A stretch of DNA of 56,306 nt from the NCBI GenBank assembly GCA_016932855.1, contig JAFGCB010000054.1, positions 1-56,306 on the forward strand. The letters run 5' to 3'. This document shows, in pieces, positions 40,706 to 49,173 of the stretch. A program made the translations under genes and the position numbers. Numbering within the stretch: position 1 is the stretch's first letter; every line of letters begins with the position of its first letter. The stretch is from Candidatus Omnitrophota bacterium. Lineage in GTDB: Bacteria; Omnitrophota; Gorgyraeia; Duberdicusellales; Duberdicusellaceae. The notes under the pieces are model-generated. The model saw nothing but the letters and a program-made list of their open reading frames with translations, was not told the DNA's origin and searched no databases.

Positions 40706-41560
40706 TTAATCCGATAGTTTAATCTCCACTGACGTATGACCGTATTCCTGGAAGCGGTTGGTTTTTACTTTAATATCGCAAGGGTTGCAGAATCCGAAGT
40801 CCCGGCAGGTGCGGAACTTTTCCTCTATTCGGAAATCTTCGTCAAAAAGGCTTCCCAGGGGATTGGAACCGGAGTATATGTCATGGTGACAGCGGAAAAT
40901 TTCGGCTTGAGGATCGATTAACAGCTCGCTGGTTTTACAAAGAACTTTTTTTTTGGATTTTTTAGCGCAGGCTTCGGGGTATTTATACGTGCCCCAGAGC
41001 TTGCCGTGATATTCTCCAAGGAATTCTTTGGTTCGGAAGTCTATTCCCAGGCCAAGGCACTTTTCCTGTGCTTCAAGAATATGCGTCTTGTATTTGGGAT
41101 GAAGTACGCTCCATATCCCGACGCTAAATCCTTTCTTTTGCATTTTAAGAGTTTTTTCGATAGTTTGTTTTAAGTCCATAACTTCAGGATGGTAGCTTAT
41201 TCGTATTGAGGCATAAGGGGCATCTCGTTTAACTCGCCGGGGATCGACTTTTTTCATGAACTTATCAATATCAAACTGCAGGTTAGTTAAGATGTCGATG
41301 TTAAGGTTAGGTTTTATGCTATTTATAATATGCAGAAAATCCGGATGTATGCTGGGTTCACCGCCTTGCAGGCTTAAGGGGAGATCTTCCCGGGATTCTA
41401 CCCGATTAAGAAGCTTTATCCAGTCATCCCCTTTTATTGTTTTTCGTTCCGAGAGTTTTCCTTCAAAGTAGTTTATGCAGTATGGACAATGTAAATTACA
41501 GGCAAAGGTAAGAAATACCCCAATATAGTTATAGCTATCGGGGATCTTTAAAGGTTTCAT
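40706..41560 (-). CDS. Radical SAM protein of the sugar cluster
   Basis: 284 residues from the ATG at 41560, 5 bases after the acyltransferase stop; the TTG at 41572 is a weaker choice. FACNLHCPYC holds the CX3CX2C cluster motif (Cys21, Cys25, Cys28), with SLQGGEPSIHP as the SAM-binding GGE loop. Further Cys near the end (RCHHDIYSG, CRDFGFCNPC) may bind an auxiliary cluster. This kind of protein often occurs in surface-polysaccharide loci; the reaction is unknown. Confidence 0.85.
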   Translation of the reverse strand: MKPLKIPDSYNYIGVFLTFACNLHCPYCINYFEGKLSERKTIKGDDWIKLLNRVESREDLPLSLQGGEPSIHPDFLHIINSIKPNLNIDILTNLQFDIDKFMKKVDPRRVKRDAPYASIRISYHPEVMDLKQTIEKTLKMQKKGFSVGIWSVLHPKYKTHILEAQEKCLGLGIDFRTKEFLGEYHGKLWGTYKYPEACAKKSKKKVLCKTSELLIDPQAEIFRCHHDIYSGSNPLGSLFDEDFRIEEKFRTCRDFGFCNPCDIKVKTNRFQEYGHTSVEIKLSD

Positions 41561-41565
41561 TGAAT

Positions 41566-42102
41566 TCAGCAATTTTCGGAAAAGGTCCTTATTAATCGCG
41601 CCGGTACCCCGGCTACGATTGAATTCGGGGAGACGTTATCCGTTATTACGGCTCCGGCGCCGATAATAGATTTTTGCCCGATTCGCACTCCCGGCAGGAC
41701 AATGGCTCCTGTCCCGATCCAGACATCTTCTTCGATCGTAATCGGCAGACGTTTAATGCAGCGCTTGGCGATTTCAGGGTGTTTGCAGAGTAAGGAATTA
41801 TTCGGCTCAGAAGCGGCAACAAGAGTTACGTAGTTGCCAAGCGCGCATCTGTCGGCTATGCTTACTATCGGCTTATAGCCATCCAGGATAATTACTCCCA
41901 TGGATATGAATACATCTTGACCGAGCTTTACCCCTGATGAGCGGAAGGCTTCGCAGCGGACTTTCGAGTCGGGGTGAAATCCGCCTAGCCAGCGCTTTTT
42001 TTGCACAATAAGACCTTTAAGCAGCGTGCGTATTTCGTCAATATCCATTTCATCACTGTGAAAAAGTAATTTTTCAAAATCAGTTTTTTTATTTTTGGTC
42101 AT
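41566..42102 (-). CDS. Hexapeptide-repeat O-acetyltransferase
   Basis: 178 residues of left-handed beta-helix type. Hexapeptide steps include IGTGAIVLPGVRIGQKSII and IGAGAVITDNVSPN, ending with IVAGVPARLIR, the maltose/galactoside acetyltransferase signature. It likely adds an acetyl group to a sugar of the cluster's product. AAGGAG lies before the ATG. Confidence 0.9.
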   Translation of the reverse strand: MTKNKKTDFEKLLFHSDEMDIDEIRTLLKGLIVQKKRWLGGFHPDSKVRCEAFRSSGVKLGQDVFISMGVIILDGYKPIVSIADRCALGNYVTLVAASEPNNSLLCKHPEIAKRCIKRLPITIEEDVWIGTGAIVLPGVRIGQKSIIGAGAVITDNVSPNSIVAGVPARLIRTFSENC

Positions 42103-42120
42103 GACTTTTGTCTCCTTATG

Positions 42121-42882
42121 CTAAGGGCTTTCAATGGTTTGAGTTTTTTTATCCTTTTTCTTAAAGCGGATTTCCCAATAAACAGATATAAGTGCTTTTA
42201 GGGTTTTCGCGATATTGGATAATCGCAGGGCCTTGGAACCGCCCGGCCCTCTTTTTTTTATTTCAATGCCTACCTCGAGGAAGCTATGGCCGGAGTTAAT
42301 CAGTTTTATAAGCGCTTCAGCTTGATAGAAGAAAGAATCAGTATTTATGTGAATTGAGTTAAGGATCCTTCTTTTATGCAGGACAGCGCCGTTGTAATAT
42401 TTAAGGCCCAAACCGAATAGACAGTTTAGCATGAAAACAAAGGTGCGCGATAGAATCTTTCGTCCAAGCGGGCGTATCCAGCTATTTATAGTATAAGGGA
42501 TTATCATGTCGGCTTTTCCTCTTTGGCTAATTATATTTTCAATTTGTTCTTTGGTTGCTTCGTTGTCTGCGCTGATCATGAGATAATAATTCATTTTTGC
42601 AACGGCCAGACCTCTTTTGTAGGCCGCGCCTAATCCTTGGGGTTTTGAATGATGGATTACATAAATATTGTTTGTTTCTTTTGCCAGGGCCTCAGCTTCT
42701 AGAGGCGTCTTGTCGGTGCTGCCGTCGTTTACGATGATTATTTCATATTCGTTAAACTTTTTATTGATTACTTCCTTTACCAGCTCGACCGCCGGCCGGA
42801 GATTGCATTCTTCGTTCAAGGCCGGCATAATTACGGAAATAGAGTCTCGGGCAGGGCTGTTGTTCTGTGGGTTTAAGTTCAT
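42121..42882 (-). CDS. Family 2 glycosyltransferase
   Basis: 253 residues. VIMPALNEECNLRPAVELV and IIVNDGSTDKT are the GT2 donor-binding motifs. The usual DxD stretch reads SADNEA, so metal binding may differ. No TM region is present at the C-terminus. The layout resembles polyprenyl-phosphate mannose/glucose synthases, which use nucleotide sugars; the sugar is unknown. Confidence 0.9.
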   Translation of the reverse strand: MNLNPQNNSPARDSISVIMPALNEECNLRPAVELVKEVINKKFNEYEIIIVNDGSTDKTPLEAEALAKETNNIYVIHHSKPQGLGAAYKRGLAVAKMNYYLMISADNEATKEQIENIISQRGKADMIIPYTINSWIRPLGRKILSRTFVFMLNCLFGLGLKYYNGAVLHKRRILNSIHINTDSFFYQAEALIKLINSGHSFLEVGIEIKKRGPGGSKALRLSNIAKTLKALISVYWEIRFKKKDKKTQTIESP

Positions 42883-42899
42883 AAGAAAACAGTTTAATG

Positions 42900-43802
42900 T
42901 TATTTTAGCTTATTTTTCCTATAGAGTTTAGATGTTTTTCTGATTCCTTCTTCCAATCCGATTCCTGCCTTAAAATTTAAAAGGTGTTTTGCCTTTTTTG
43001 TGTCCAGGCGGGTTTTTTTCATAAGTTTTACCCTGGGTTCAGGCTTCATAAGTATTGAAGAAGTAGAGCCAGTCTGTTTTACGATTAGTTTAGCTAGCGT
43101 TTTTAAATCCACGCTCCGGCCGCTGGATAAGGTTAAATTATCATAGTGGGGAGCTTTCTTTTTTTCCAGATATTTTATCGCTTTTTCTATACCTTTAGTT
43201 ATATCGTCGACGTGAATAAAGTCAAACAGGGTAGAATTATCTTTTAAATAAATATCCTTATTTTTTAAGGCTTGGCGTATCAGGGTAGGCATAACTTTTT
43301 CATTTATGTCCCGGTTTGAGCCAAAAACGGTTGCAAGTCTTATTACAAGACTTCGGCGGCCGTAATCTTCGGCGTATTTGCGGGTAAGAAGTTCAGAGAT
43401 TAGTTTTGTGGACGCGTAAAGGTTTGTCGCGGCATGATGACGGCAAAGCTCTGTTGTGCTTGCCAGGATAACCCAGATATTTCTTTTTGACTTTTTCGCC
43501 GCTTCTAATACATTGGCGGTGCCTCGGATATTGATTTTTAGGCAGCTTGAGGGATTATTCAAGCAGGTGCTTACTCTGCTTATTGCGGCTAGATGCACGA
43601 TTCCGTCTACGGCTTGCATTATCTTTTCTAAATTTTTGCCAGCGGTTATATCCTCTTTTATTAATCGAAACCTTTTATTTTTTATGGGTTTTTCCGGGAT
43701 ATTCTTGTCTAATCCGACGATTTTATAGCCGGTTCTGGCAAGTTTTTCGGCCAGATGCCGGCCTATAAATCCACTGCATCCGGTAATAAGAATTTTCTGC
43801 AT
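42900..43802 (-). CDS. NAD-dependent nucleotide-sugar epimerase/dehydratase
   Basis: 300 residues. The Rossmann loop GCSGFIGRHLAEKL, the active-site Ser/Thr stretch (VILASTTEL) and YASTK (the YxxxK pair) mark an extended SDR enzyme. It modifies a UDP-, GDP- or dTDP-sugar. It follows the aminotransferase gene by 1 base. Confidence 0.9.
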   Translation of the reverse strand: MQKILITGCSGFIGRHLAEKLARTGYKIVGLDKNIPEKPIKNKRFRLIKEDITAGKNLEKIMQAVDGIVHLAAISRVSTCLNNPSSCLKINIRGTANVLEAAKKSKRNIWVILASTTELCRHHAATNLYASTKLISELLTRKYAEDYGRRSLVIRLATVFGSNRDINEKVMPTLIRQALKNKDIYLKDNSTLFDFIHVDDITKGIEKAIKYLEKKKAPHYDNLTLSSGRSVDLKTLAKLIVKQTGSTSSILMKPEPRVKLMKKTRLDTKKAKHLLNFKAGIGLEEGIRKTSKLYRKNKLK

Positions 43803-43803
43803 T

Positions 43804-44922
43804 TTATTTAGATTTATTTTTTCGGCGATGGAATTCAGTTATTGTCTTAATAACGAAATTTATTTGCCCGGCGGTTATTTCCGGGTATATCGGAAGACTG
43901 ATCACTTCTTTTGAAAATTGTTCGGTTTTAGGCAGGTAGAATTTTTTTAAGCCCAGGTTTTTCTGGCGGTGCAAAGGTTTAGGCCAGTGGATAAATACCT
44001 CAATCCTTTTTTTTCTTAAATATGAGAAGAGCCCGGCCTGGTCTGGACTTCGGATAACGTAAGAGCTAAAGACATCGAAAAAATCTTCGTTTGAGGGAGG
44101 CCTGGGAAGTATGAGAGGAAGATCTTTAAGTCCCTGGTTATAAAGCGTTGCGGTTTTACGCCGTTTATCTATCCATTTTTTAAGATATCCGAATTTTACG
44201 TTAATAATCGCGGCTTGAAGGTTATCTAGCCGGCTGTTATAGCCGAAAAAGGCTATGTCTTCTTTTGTGCGCTGTCCGTGATTTCGCAGCAAACGAATAG
44301 ACTGGGCGATTTTTTTGTCATTGGTGGCGACAAATCCTCCGTCTCCGGCACAGCCTAAGTTTTTCATGGGATGAAGGCTGAAGCAGCCGGCAGTTCCGAA
44401 AGCCCCGGCCCTTTTTCCTTTAAAAGCTGCTCCCAGGGCTTGGGCAGCATCTTCGATTATTAGCAATTTATGTTTTTTGGCAAGGCTTTTTAGTTTATCC
44501 ATTTGGCATAGCCGGCCGTTAAGATGCACGGGCAAAATCGCCTTTGTTTTATGTGAGATTGCCTTCTCGACCAGCCGCCAGTCCATATTAAAATTTTCAT
44601 CAACATCTACAAGGGTTGGCTTGGCGCCAGTGTGTATTATAGTTGCAAGGGTGGCTACAAATGTGTGAGCTACCGTAATTACTTCATCGCCGGGACCTAT
44701 TCCGCTGGCTTTTAAGGCTAGGAACAGGGCATCGGTACCGCTGTTTAAACCAATCACATGCTTAATATCTAAGAAGGCGGCCATATTTTCCTCGAACTTT
44801 CTTACGTCGTTTCTGAGTATAAAACTGGCGTTCTTCATTACTCTTTTTATCTGATGTAAGATTTCAGGCCTTAAGTTTTTAAACTGGGCTTTTAGATCTA
44901 TGAAGGCCACTTTCCAGTTCAT
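43804..44922 (-). CDS. DegT/DnrJ/EryC1 aminotransferase
   Basis: 372 residues. GLNSGTDALFLALKA, IIEDAAQALGAAFKG and FSLHPMKNLGCAGDGGF are conserved; Lys187 should carry PLP. Enzymes of this family transaminate keto-sugar nucleotides, so an amino sugar is likely part of the product. A few family members are dehydratases, but those lack the catalytic Lys. It follows the second radical SAM gene by 3 bases. Confidence 0.93.
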   Translation of the reverse strand: MNWKVAFIDLKAQFKNLRPEILHQIKRVMKNASFILRNDVRKFEENMAAFLDIKHVIGLNSGTDALFLALKASGIGPGDEVITVAHTFVATLATIIHTGAKPTLVDVDENFNMDWRLVEKAISHKTKAILPVHLNGRLCQMDKLKSLAKKHKLLIIEDAAQALGAAFKGKRAGAFGTAGCFSLHPMKNLGCAGDGGFVATNDKKIAQSIRLLRNHGQRTKEDIAFFGYNSRLDNLQAAIINVKFGYLKKWIDKRRKTATLYNQGLKDLPLILPRPPSNEDFFDVFSSYVIRSPDQAGLFSYLRKKRIEVFIHWPKPLHRQKNLGLKKFYLPKTEQFSKEVISLPIYPEITAGQINFVIKTITEFHRRKNKSK

Positions 44923-44925
44923 ACG

Positions 44926-46065
44926 CTAAATAAAGTTTATATGCAAAGGAGTCTTTCCTTTAGGTTTTTTAATTTTAACTTTCGCCTTTTTTAAATTCCA
45001 GAGAAACTCATTTACCTTATGCTGAAGACATAGAGTCCCGCACATGGTCTTAGGGTCGAATTTTTCAGAGGCAATCAAGTTCATTATTTTCCAGTATTTT
45101 TTGCTTTTGAAGATTTTCTTAAATGAGGTTTGGGCAATGTTTCCGATATGGTATTTTTTATATCTTTTATTAAACAGCATACCGCAGGGCGCAACCAGGC
45201 CTGAGCCGGAGACTTGGAGCATAAACGCAGGCCCGTAACAGCGGGAATAATTACGCTTGCCCTCGCTTAATATCTTCGACCATTTGATTTTGGCTAAAAA
45301 TTTATTAGTTGAGTAAGTCTCGGCTTTTTTCAGGAGGCTTTTTAGGCTTAAGTATTTTGAATAATCTATTCCTAAGCTTGCTTTTTCGTCGTCGCTGCAG
45401 TGTTTGATTATCGCGTAGTCAACCCCCAGTTTCTTGCCGAGCTTAACAAAAGGAATTATCTGGTCCGCGAACTCCGGCATCAAAACCATCTGTATTCCCA
45501 GGGTGACCTTAAGCTTCTTCTTTTTTTTAATCTTTACGCATTTTCTTATAGTATCGCATACTTTTTTAAAACATTCCGGCCCGCAGCCCATTATTTGGCG
45601 GTAACGTTTAGGTTCGCCGGCAGAGACATTAAACCGAAGATAGGTAAGATTAGCCAGGATTTCAGGCAGTTTTTCATCTTTTAACAGGTAGCCGTTAGTC
45701 CCCAGGGCCACGTCCAAGCCGTTTTTCTTGGCCTTCAGGATTGCGTCATAAAGATGAGGTGAACAGGTGCTTTCGCCGTCGCTTACGAAACTTATCGCTT
45801 TTACTCCTATAGAAGCTGCGTCGTCGAGGAATCTGAAAATTACTTCTTTAGTCATTTTTTTCTCGTCATTTGCCTGCAATTGGCCGTAGCAATACAAGCA
45901 TCTATAGGTACAGCGTCTGGTCAGCGCGCAGTCGATAGTAATGGGAGGAATTTTTTCTCCCTTTAACCAGGCTTTTACCCTTTCCGGGTGCCAAAGCAGC
46001 TTGTGGCCGTCAAGAATAATCGGTGTTGAACCTGGAGAGTTTTTATTTTTCAGGCCTTTACTCAT
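44926..46065 (-). CDS. Radical SAM protein 2 with C-terminal cysteine-rich domain
   Basis: 379 residues. RCTYRCLYCYG holds the CX3CX2C motif (Cys52, Cys56, Cys59), and FVSDGEST replaces the usual GGE loop. The C-terminal CYGP, PCGMLFN and MCGTLCLQHK regions fit a SPASM-type auxiliary cluster. The N-terminal 'GHKLLWHPERVKAWL' and the C-terminal 'LHINFI' recur as variants in the gene at 48106-49167, so the two are paralogues. Its start overlaps the E1 beta stop by 4 bases. Confidence 0.88.
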   Translation of the reverse strand: MSKGLKNKNSPGSTPIILDGHKLLWHPERVKAWLKGEKIPPITIDCALTRRCTYRCLYCYGQLQANDEKKMTKEVIFRFLDDAASIGVKAISFVSDGESTCSPHLYDAILKAKKNGLDVALGTNGYLLKDEKLPEILANLTYLRFNVSAGEPKRYRQIMGCGPECFKKVCDTIRKCVKIKKKKKLKVTLGIQMVLMPEFADQIIPFVKLGKKLGVDYAIIKHCSDDEKASLGIDYSKYLSLKSLLKKAETYSTNKFLAKIKWSKILSEGKRNYSRCYGPAFMLQVSGSGLVAPCGMLFNKRYKKYHIGNIAQTSFKKIFKSKKYWKIMNLIASEKFDPKTMCGTLCLQHKVNEFLWNLKKAKVKIKKPKGKTPLHINFI

Positions 46066-47123
46066 TTTTTCCTGCCGTATCTATAAATTTTTCTTATTGC
46101 TTCAACTAAGTCTTTCGAGCTAGGATAGAAAGCTTTTTCCAAGGCAGGGCTGGCCGGGGTTGGAGCGTCGCAGAGCGCTACTCTGGCTATCGGGGCCTTC
46201 AGATATCCAAAAGCTTTGTTTGCTGCAAGAGCCGAGATCTCCGCACTTATTCCGCACATCTTCCATCCGGTGTCAGCAACTACCAGGCGGTTTGTTTTCT
46301 CAAGCGATTTTTGTATGAGGTTGTAATCCAGAGGCTTTATTGTCCGCAGGTCTATTACTTCAACGTCGATTTTTTCTTTAGCCGCTATATCCGCAGCCTC
46401 CAGGCTTAAGGGCACCATAAAAGAGCTAGCCGCGATAGTTAGGTCTTTGCCCTTTTTGCGGATTATTCCTTTTCCTAGAGGAACCACGTAGGGATTTTTA
46501 CTGACCGGGCCTTTGCGGTCGTAAAGCCAACGGTGTTCAATAAAGACGACCGGACAGTCTTCAGCAATGCTTGCCAGAAGAAGTCCTTTAGCATCAGAAG
46601 CAGTTGCCGGCATGACGACTTTAAGCCCTGGAGTGTGCGCGAATAAGGCCTGTAGAGGCTGCGAATGTTGGCTGGCTGAACCCCAGCCCCCGCCTATAAT
46701 CGCTCTGATTACTAGCGGGACTGAGAATTTACCCCCTGACATGTATTTCCATTTCGCGGCATGGTTTATTAACTGGTCCATTCCGGTGAGCATAAAATCA
46801 GTTCTTGCGTGTACAAGTATGGGCCGCAAGCCTCCAAGAGCCGCTCCTATGCCTAAGCCGGTTAAGGTATTTTCAGCTATCGGCGTATCAAAAGACCTGT
46901 TTTTGCCGAATTTTTTATGCAGGTTTAGCGTTGTTCCGAATACCCCTCCAGGGTCATCGACTCCTTCGCCGAATAGGAACACTCTTTTGTCTTTTTTTAG
47001 GGCGGTTGTAAGGCCTTCTAGTATGGCTTGGCGGTAGGTTATAAGACGTGGAGGCTTAGCCTCGCCTTTTTCCGGAGCGGTTTTTACGCCTATTATAGAT
47101 GTGGGTATCTTATCCCAGGACAT
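46062..47123 (-). CDS. Thiamine-diphosphate E1 component, beta subunit
   Basis: 353 residues. LFGEGVDDPGGVFG, FDTPIAENTLTGLGIGAALGG and SQHSQPLQALFAHTPG are E1 beta hallmarks. With the alpha subunit it forms a ThDP-dependent decarboxylase. No E2 or E3 gene follows, so it likely donates a two-carbon unit to a small acceptor rather than lipoate. The ATG at 47123 (or TTG at 47129) is the start, right after the alpha stop. Confidence 0.93.
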   Translation of the reverse strand: MSWDKIPTSIIGVKTAPEKGEAKPPRLITYRQAILEGLTTALKKDKRVFLFGEGVDDPGGVFGTTLNLHKKFGKNRSFDTPIAENTLTGLGIGAALGGLRPILVHARTDFMLTGMDQLINHAAKWKYMSGGKFSVPLVIRAIIGGGWGSASQHSQPLQALFAHTPGLKVVMPATASDAKGLLLASIAEDCPVVFIEHRWLYDRKGPVSKNPYVVPLGKGIIRKKGKDLTIAASSFMVPLSLEAADIAAKEKIDVEVIDLRTIKPLDYNLIQKSLEKTNRLVVADTGWKMCGISAEISALAANKAFGYLKAPIARVALCDAPTPASPALEKAFYPSSKDLVEAIRKIYRYGRKK

Positions 47124-47125
47124 AA

Positions 47126-48109
47126 TCAATATACATTTTTTTTCAAATCGGTCTTTTTAGGGTATGAGCTTTTTAACGCTGTTTTAAGAGCGCGTTGCAG
47201 TTGGGCGTTTACTTTTTTATCGATTTTATCCAAGTCGTTTTTAGAGAGAAGTTTATTTTTGGTTACGTATTGCACAAATTTCTTTATCGGGCATTTTTTC
47301 TTCCAGGGCCAGATTTCTTTTTCGCTGCGTAATCCTTTTTGGATATCGCTCTCAGGGCCGACATGGGTTTTCCACCTGAAAGTCCTGGCTTCGATCAGGG
47401 TCGGACCTTTATTTTTTCTGGCTCTTTCTATAGCCTCCGCTGAAAATTTCAGAATTTCAAATACATCGTTACCGTCAACGCAAACCCCGGGCATTTTAAA
47501 ATGTTTTGCGATTTGGTATATATCTGTGTTTACCTGTCTTACCTTTTGAGGAGAGTTAGTGGCATAGAAATTATTCTCGCATATAAATACGATCGGCAGC
47601 TTTTTAAGCGCGGCGAAGTTCAAGCATTCATAAAAGGTTCCTTCGTCCACTGCTCCGTCACCGAAAAATACCACGCTGATTCGGTTATCCTTTTTGAATT
47701 TGGAAGCAAAAGCGCATCCTAAGGCTATAGGAATATTCCCGGCTACAATCGCCGATGTTCCGAAGACGCCAGCGTTTTGGGATGTCATATGCATTGAGCC
47801 GCCTTTGCCTTTCGAGCAGCCACCGATTCTTCCGTGTAGTTCCGCAAGCATCGATTCCAGCCTTGCGCCCTTGGCGATAAGATGGCCATGGTTGCGGTGA
47901 TTGCTGAAAAGATAATCTCGTTTTCTTAAGTTTAGGCATACTCCGACGGCAATGGCTTCCTGGCCGATATAGAGATGTACAGGAGTGCGGATCTGCTGTT
48001 GGGGGTAGAGGCTGACGATTTTTTCCTCGAATTTTCTGATTTTGATAAGGCCTTGATATATTTTTTTTAAAGAAGCGGGCTTAAGATTTTTTAATTGCAG
48101 TTTGCTCAT
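47126..48109 (-). CDS. Thiamine-diphosphate E1 component, alpha subunit
   Basis: 327 residues. The ThDP motif runs GDGAVDEGTFYECLNFAA ... ICENN. SNHRNHGHLIAKG and GGSMHM are also conserved. This is the pyruvate/acetoin dehydrogenase E1 alpha family. It overlaps the radical SAM gene by 4 bases (ATGA) and is followed by E1 beta. Confidence 0.94.
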   Translation of the reverse strand: MSKLQLKNLKPASLKKIYQGLIKIRKFEEKIVSLYPQQQIRTPVHLYIGQEAIAVGVCLNLRKRDYLFSNHRNHGHLIAKGARLESMLAELHGRIGGCSKGKGGSMHMTSQNAGVFGTSAIVAGNIPIALGCAFASKFKKDNRISVVFFGDGAVDEGTFYECLNFAALKKLPIVFICENNFYATNSPQKVRQVNTDIYQIAKHFKMPGVCVDGNDVFEILKFSAEAIERARKNKGPTLIEARTFRWKTHVGPESDIQKGLRSEKEIWPWKKKCPIKKFVQYVTKNKLLSKNDLDKIDKKVNAQLQRALKTALKSSYPKKTDLKKNVY

Positions 48110-49167
48110 ATGAAATTAACATGAGCCGGAGGGTGGGTTATTTTCCAAAGGTGGCGATTTATTTCATCCAGGCGGCAGACCTCCCGGCAGTTAAGCGTAT
48201 TCCAGCCAGCAAGCATTTTTTTGATCCGCTTACGCGCTTTACCCTTCCAGATTTTTTCGAAGCTTTCTTTATAAATATTACCGTACGAAAATCGCTTGTC
48301 GCCCAAAAAACTCGAGCAGGCATAGAGATTTCCCTGAGAGTCAAGGTAAGCCCAGAAGGGAAAACCCAGGCAGCGCTTGTAGGGTTTTTGCTGGTTTAAT
48401 TTATCCATGGTATGTCTTCGGAAGATTACCTTAAATTCTTTATCGGAAAGCTTTTTCAATTTTTGCTCTAATCTTAGAAGCCTTTTATAATCAAGTTTAT
48501 CTTTAAGGCGGTTAAGGCTTAAAGGGTGCTGCGAATAAGGTTTTATGATTAGATAGTCTATGCCGATATTTTTTAATAACCTAGCCAAAGGCTGAGCCTG
48601 TTCGTAATTATTATGCAGTAGCAGAAATTGAGCTCCCAGGGTACATTTTGAGCATTTTTTTCTTTTGATTTTAACCGCTTCTTTTAAATTACTTATGACA
48701 GTTGTAAAGTCCCGGGCGTTTGTCCTGTGTATTTGGGAGTAGGCTTTGGGATTGGATGCGTTTATACTTACTCGCAGCCAGCTCAGATTTTTAAGCAGCT
48801 GTTTAAGGATATTTTTATTGAGAAGTACGCCGTTAGTTGTTATGGCGACGTCTATCTTTTGTTTTTTAGTGAAGTTAACTATTTCGGCGATATCGGGGTG
48901 CAGAAGAGGTTCGCCCTCTCCGGCATACATGACGCTTTTTATGCCTTTCTTGCCGATATCGCAAATAAACTTTTTAATAACCCGGGTTTTTAATATATGG
49001 GGTCTATATTTAAGGTAATCTAAAGCGCAGAATATACAGCGATGGTTGCAGGTTCCCGCAGGAGCGATTTCAATGTAGATGGGATAGACGTCTTTTTTTT
49101 CGAGATATTCGGCTAGGCGGGCGGGGTGAAAGGATAATTTATGGGAATCGATTCCATAATTGTCCAT
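48106..49167 (-). CDS. Radical SAM protein 1 with C-terminal cysteine-rich domain
   Basis: 353 residues. TCNHRCIFCALD holds CX3CX2C (Cys40, Cys44, Cys47), and MYAGEGEPLLHP is the SAM-binding loop. The C-terminal YACSSFLGD and NCREVCRLDEINRHLW suggest an auxiliary Fe-S cluster. It starts with 'DSHKLSFHPARLAEYL' and ends 'AHVNFI', matching its paralogue at 44926-46065. It lies 6 bases after the GT9 gene and overlaps E1 alpha by 4 bases. Confidence 0.88.
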   Translation of the reverse strand: MDNYGIDSHKLSFHPARLAEYLEKKDVYPIYIEIAPAGTCNHRCIFCALDYLKYRPHILKTRVIKKFICDIGKKGIKSVMYAGEGEPLLHPDIAEIVNFTKKQKIDVAITTNGVLLNKNILKQLLKNLSWLRVSINASNPKAYSQIHRTNARDFTTVISNLKEAVKIKRKKCSKCTLGAQFLLLHNNYEQAQPLARLLKNIGIDYLIIKPYSQHPLSLNRLKDKLDYKRLLRLEQKLKKLSDKEFKVIFRRHTMDKLNQQKPYKRCLGFPFWAYLDSQGNLYACSSFLGDKRFSYGNIYKESFEKIWKGKARKRIKKMLAGWNTLNCREVCRLDEINRHLWKITHPPAHVNFI

Positions 49168-49173
49168 TGTGGG

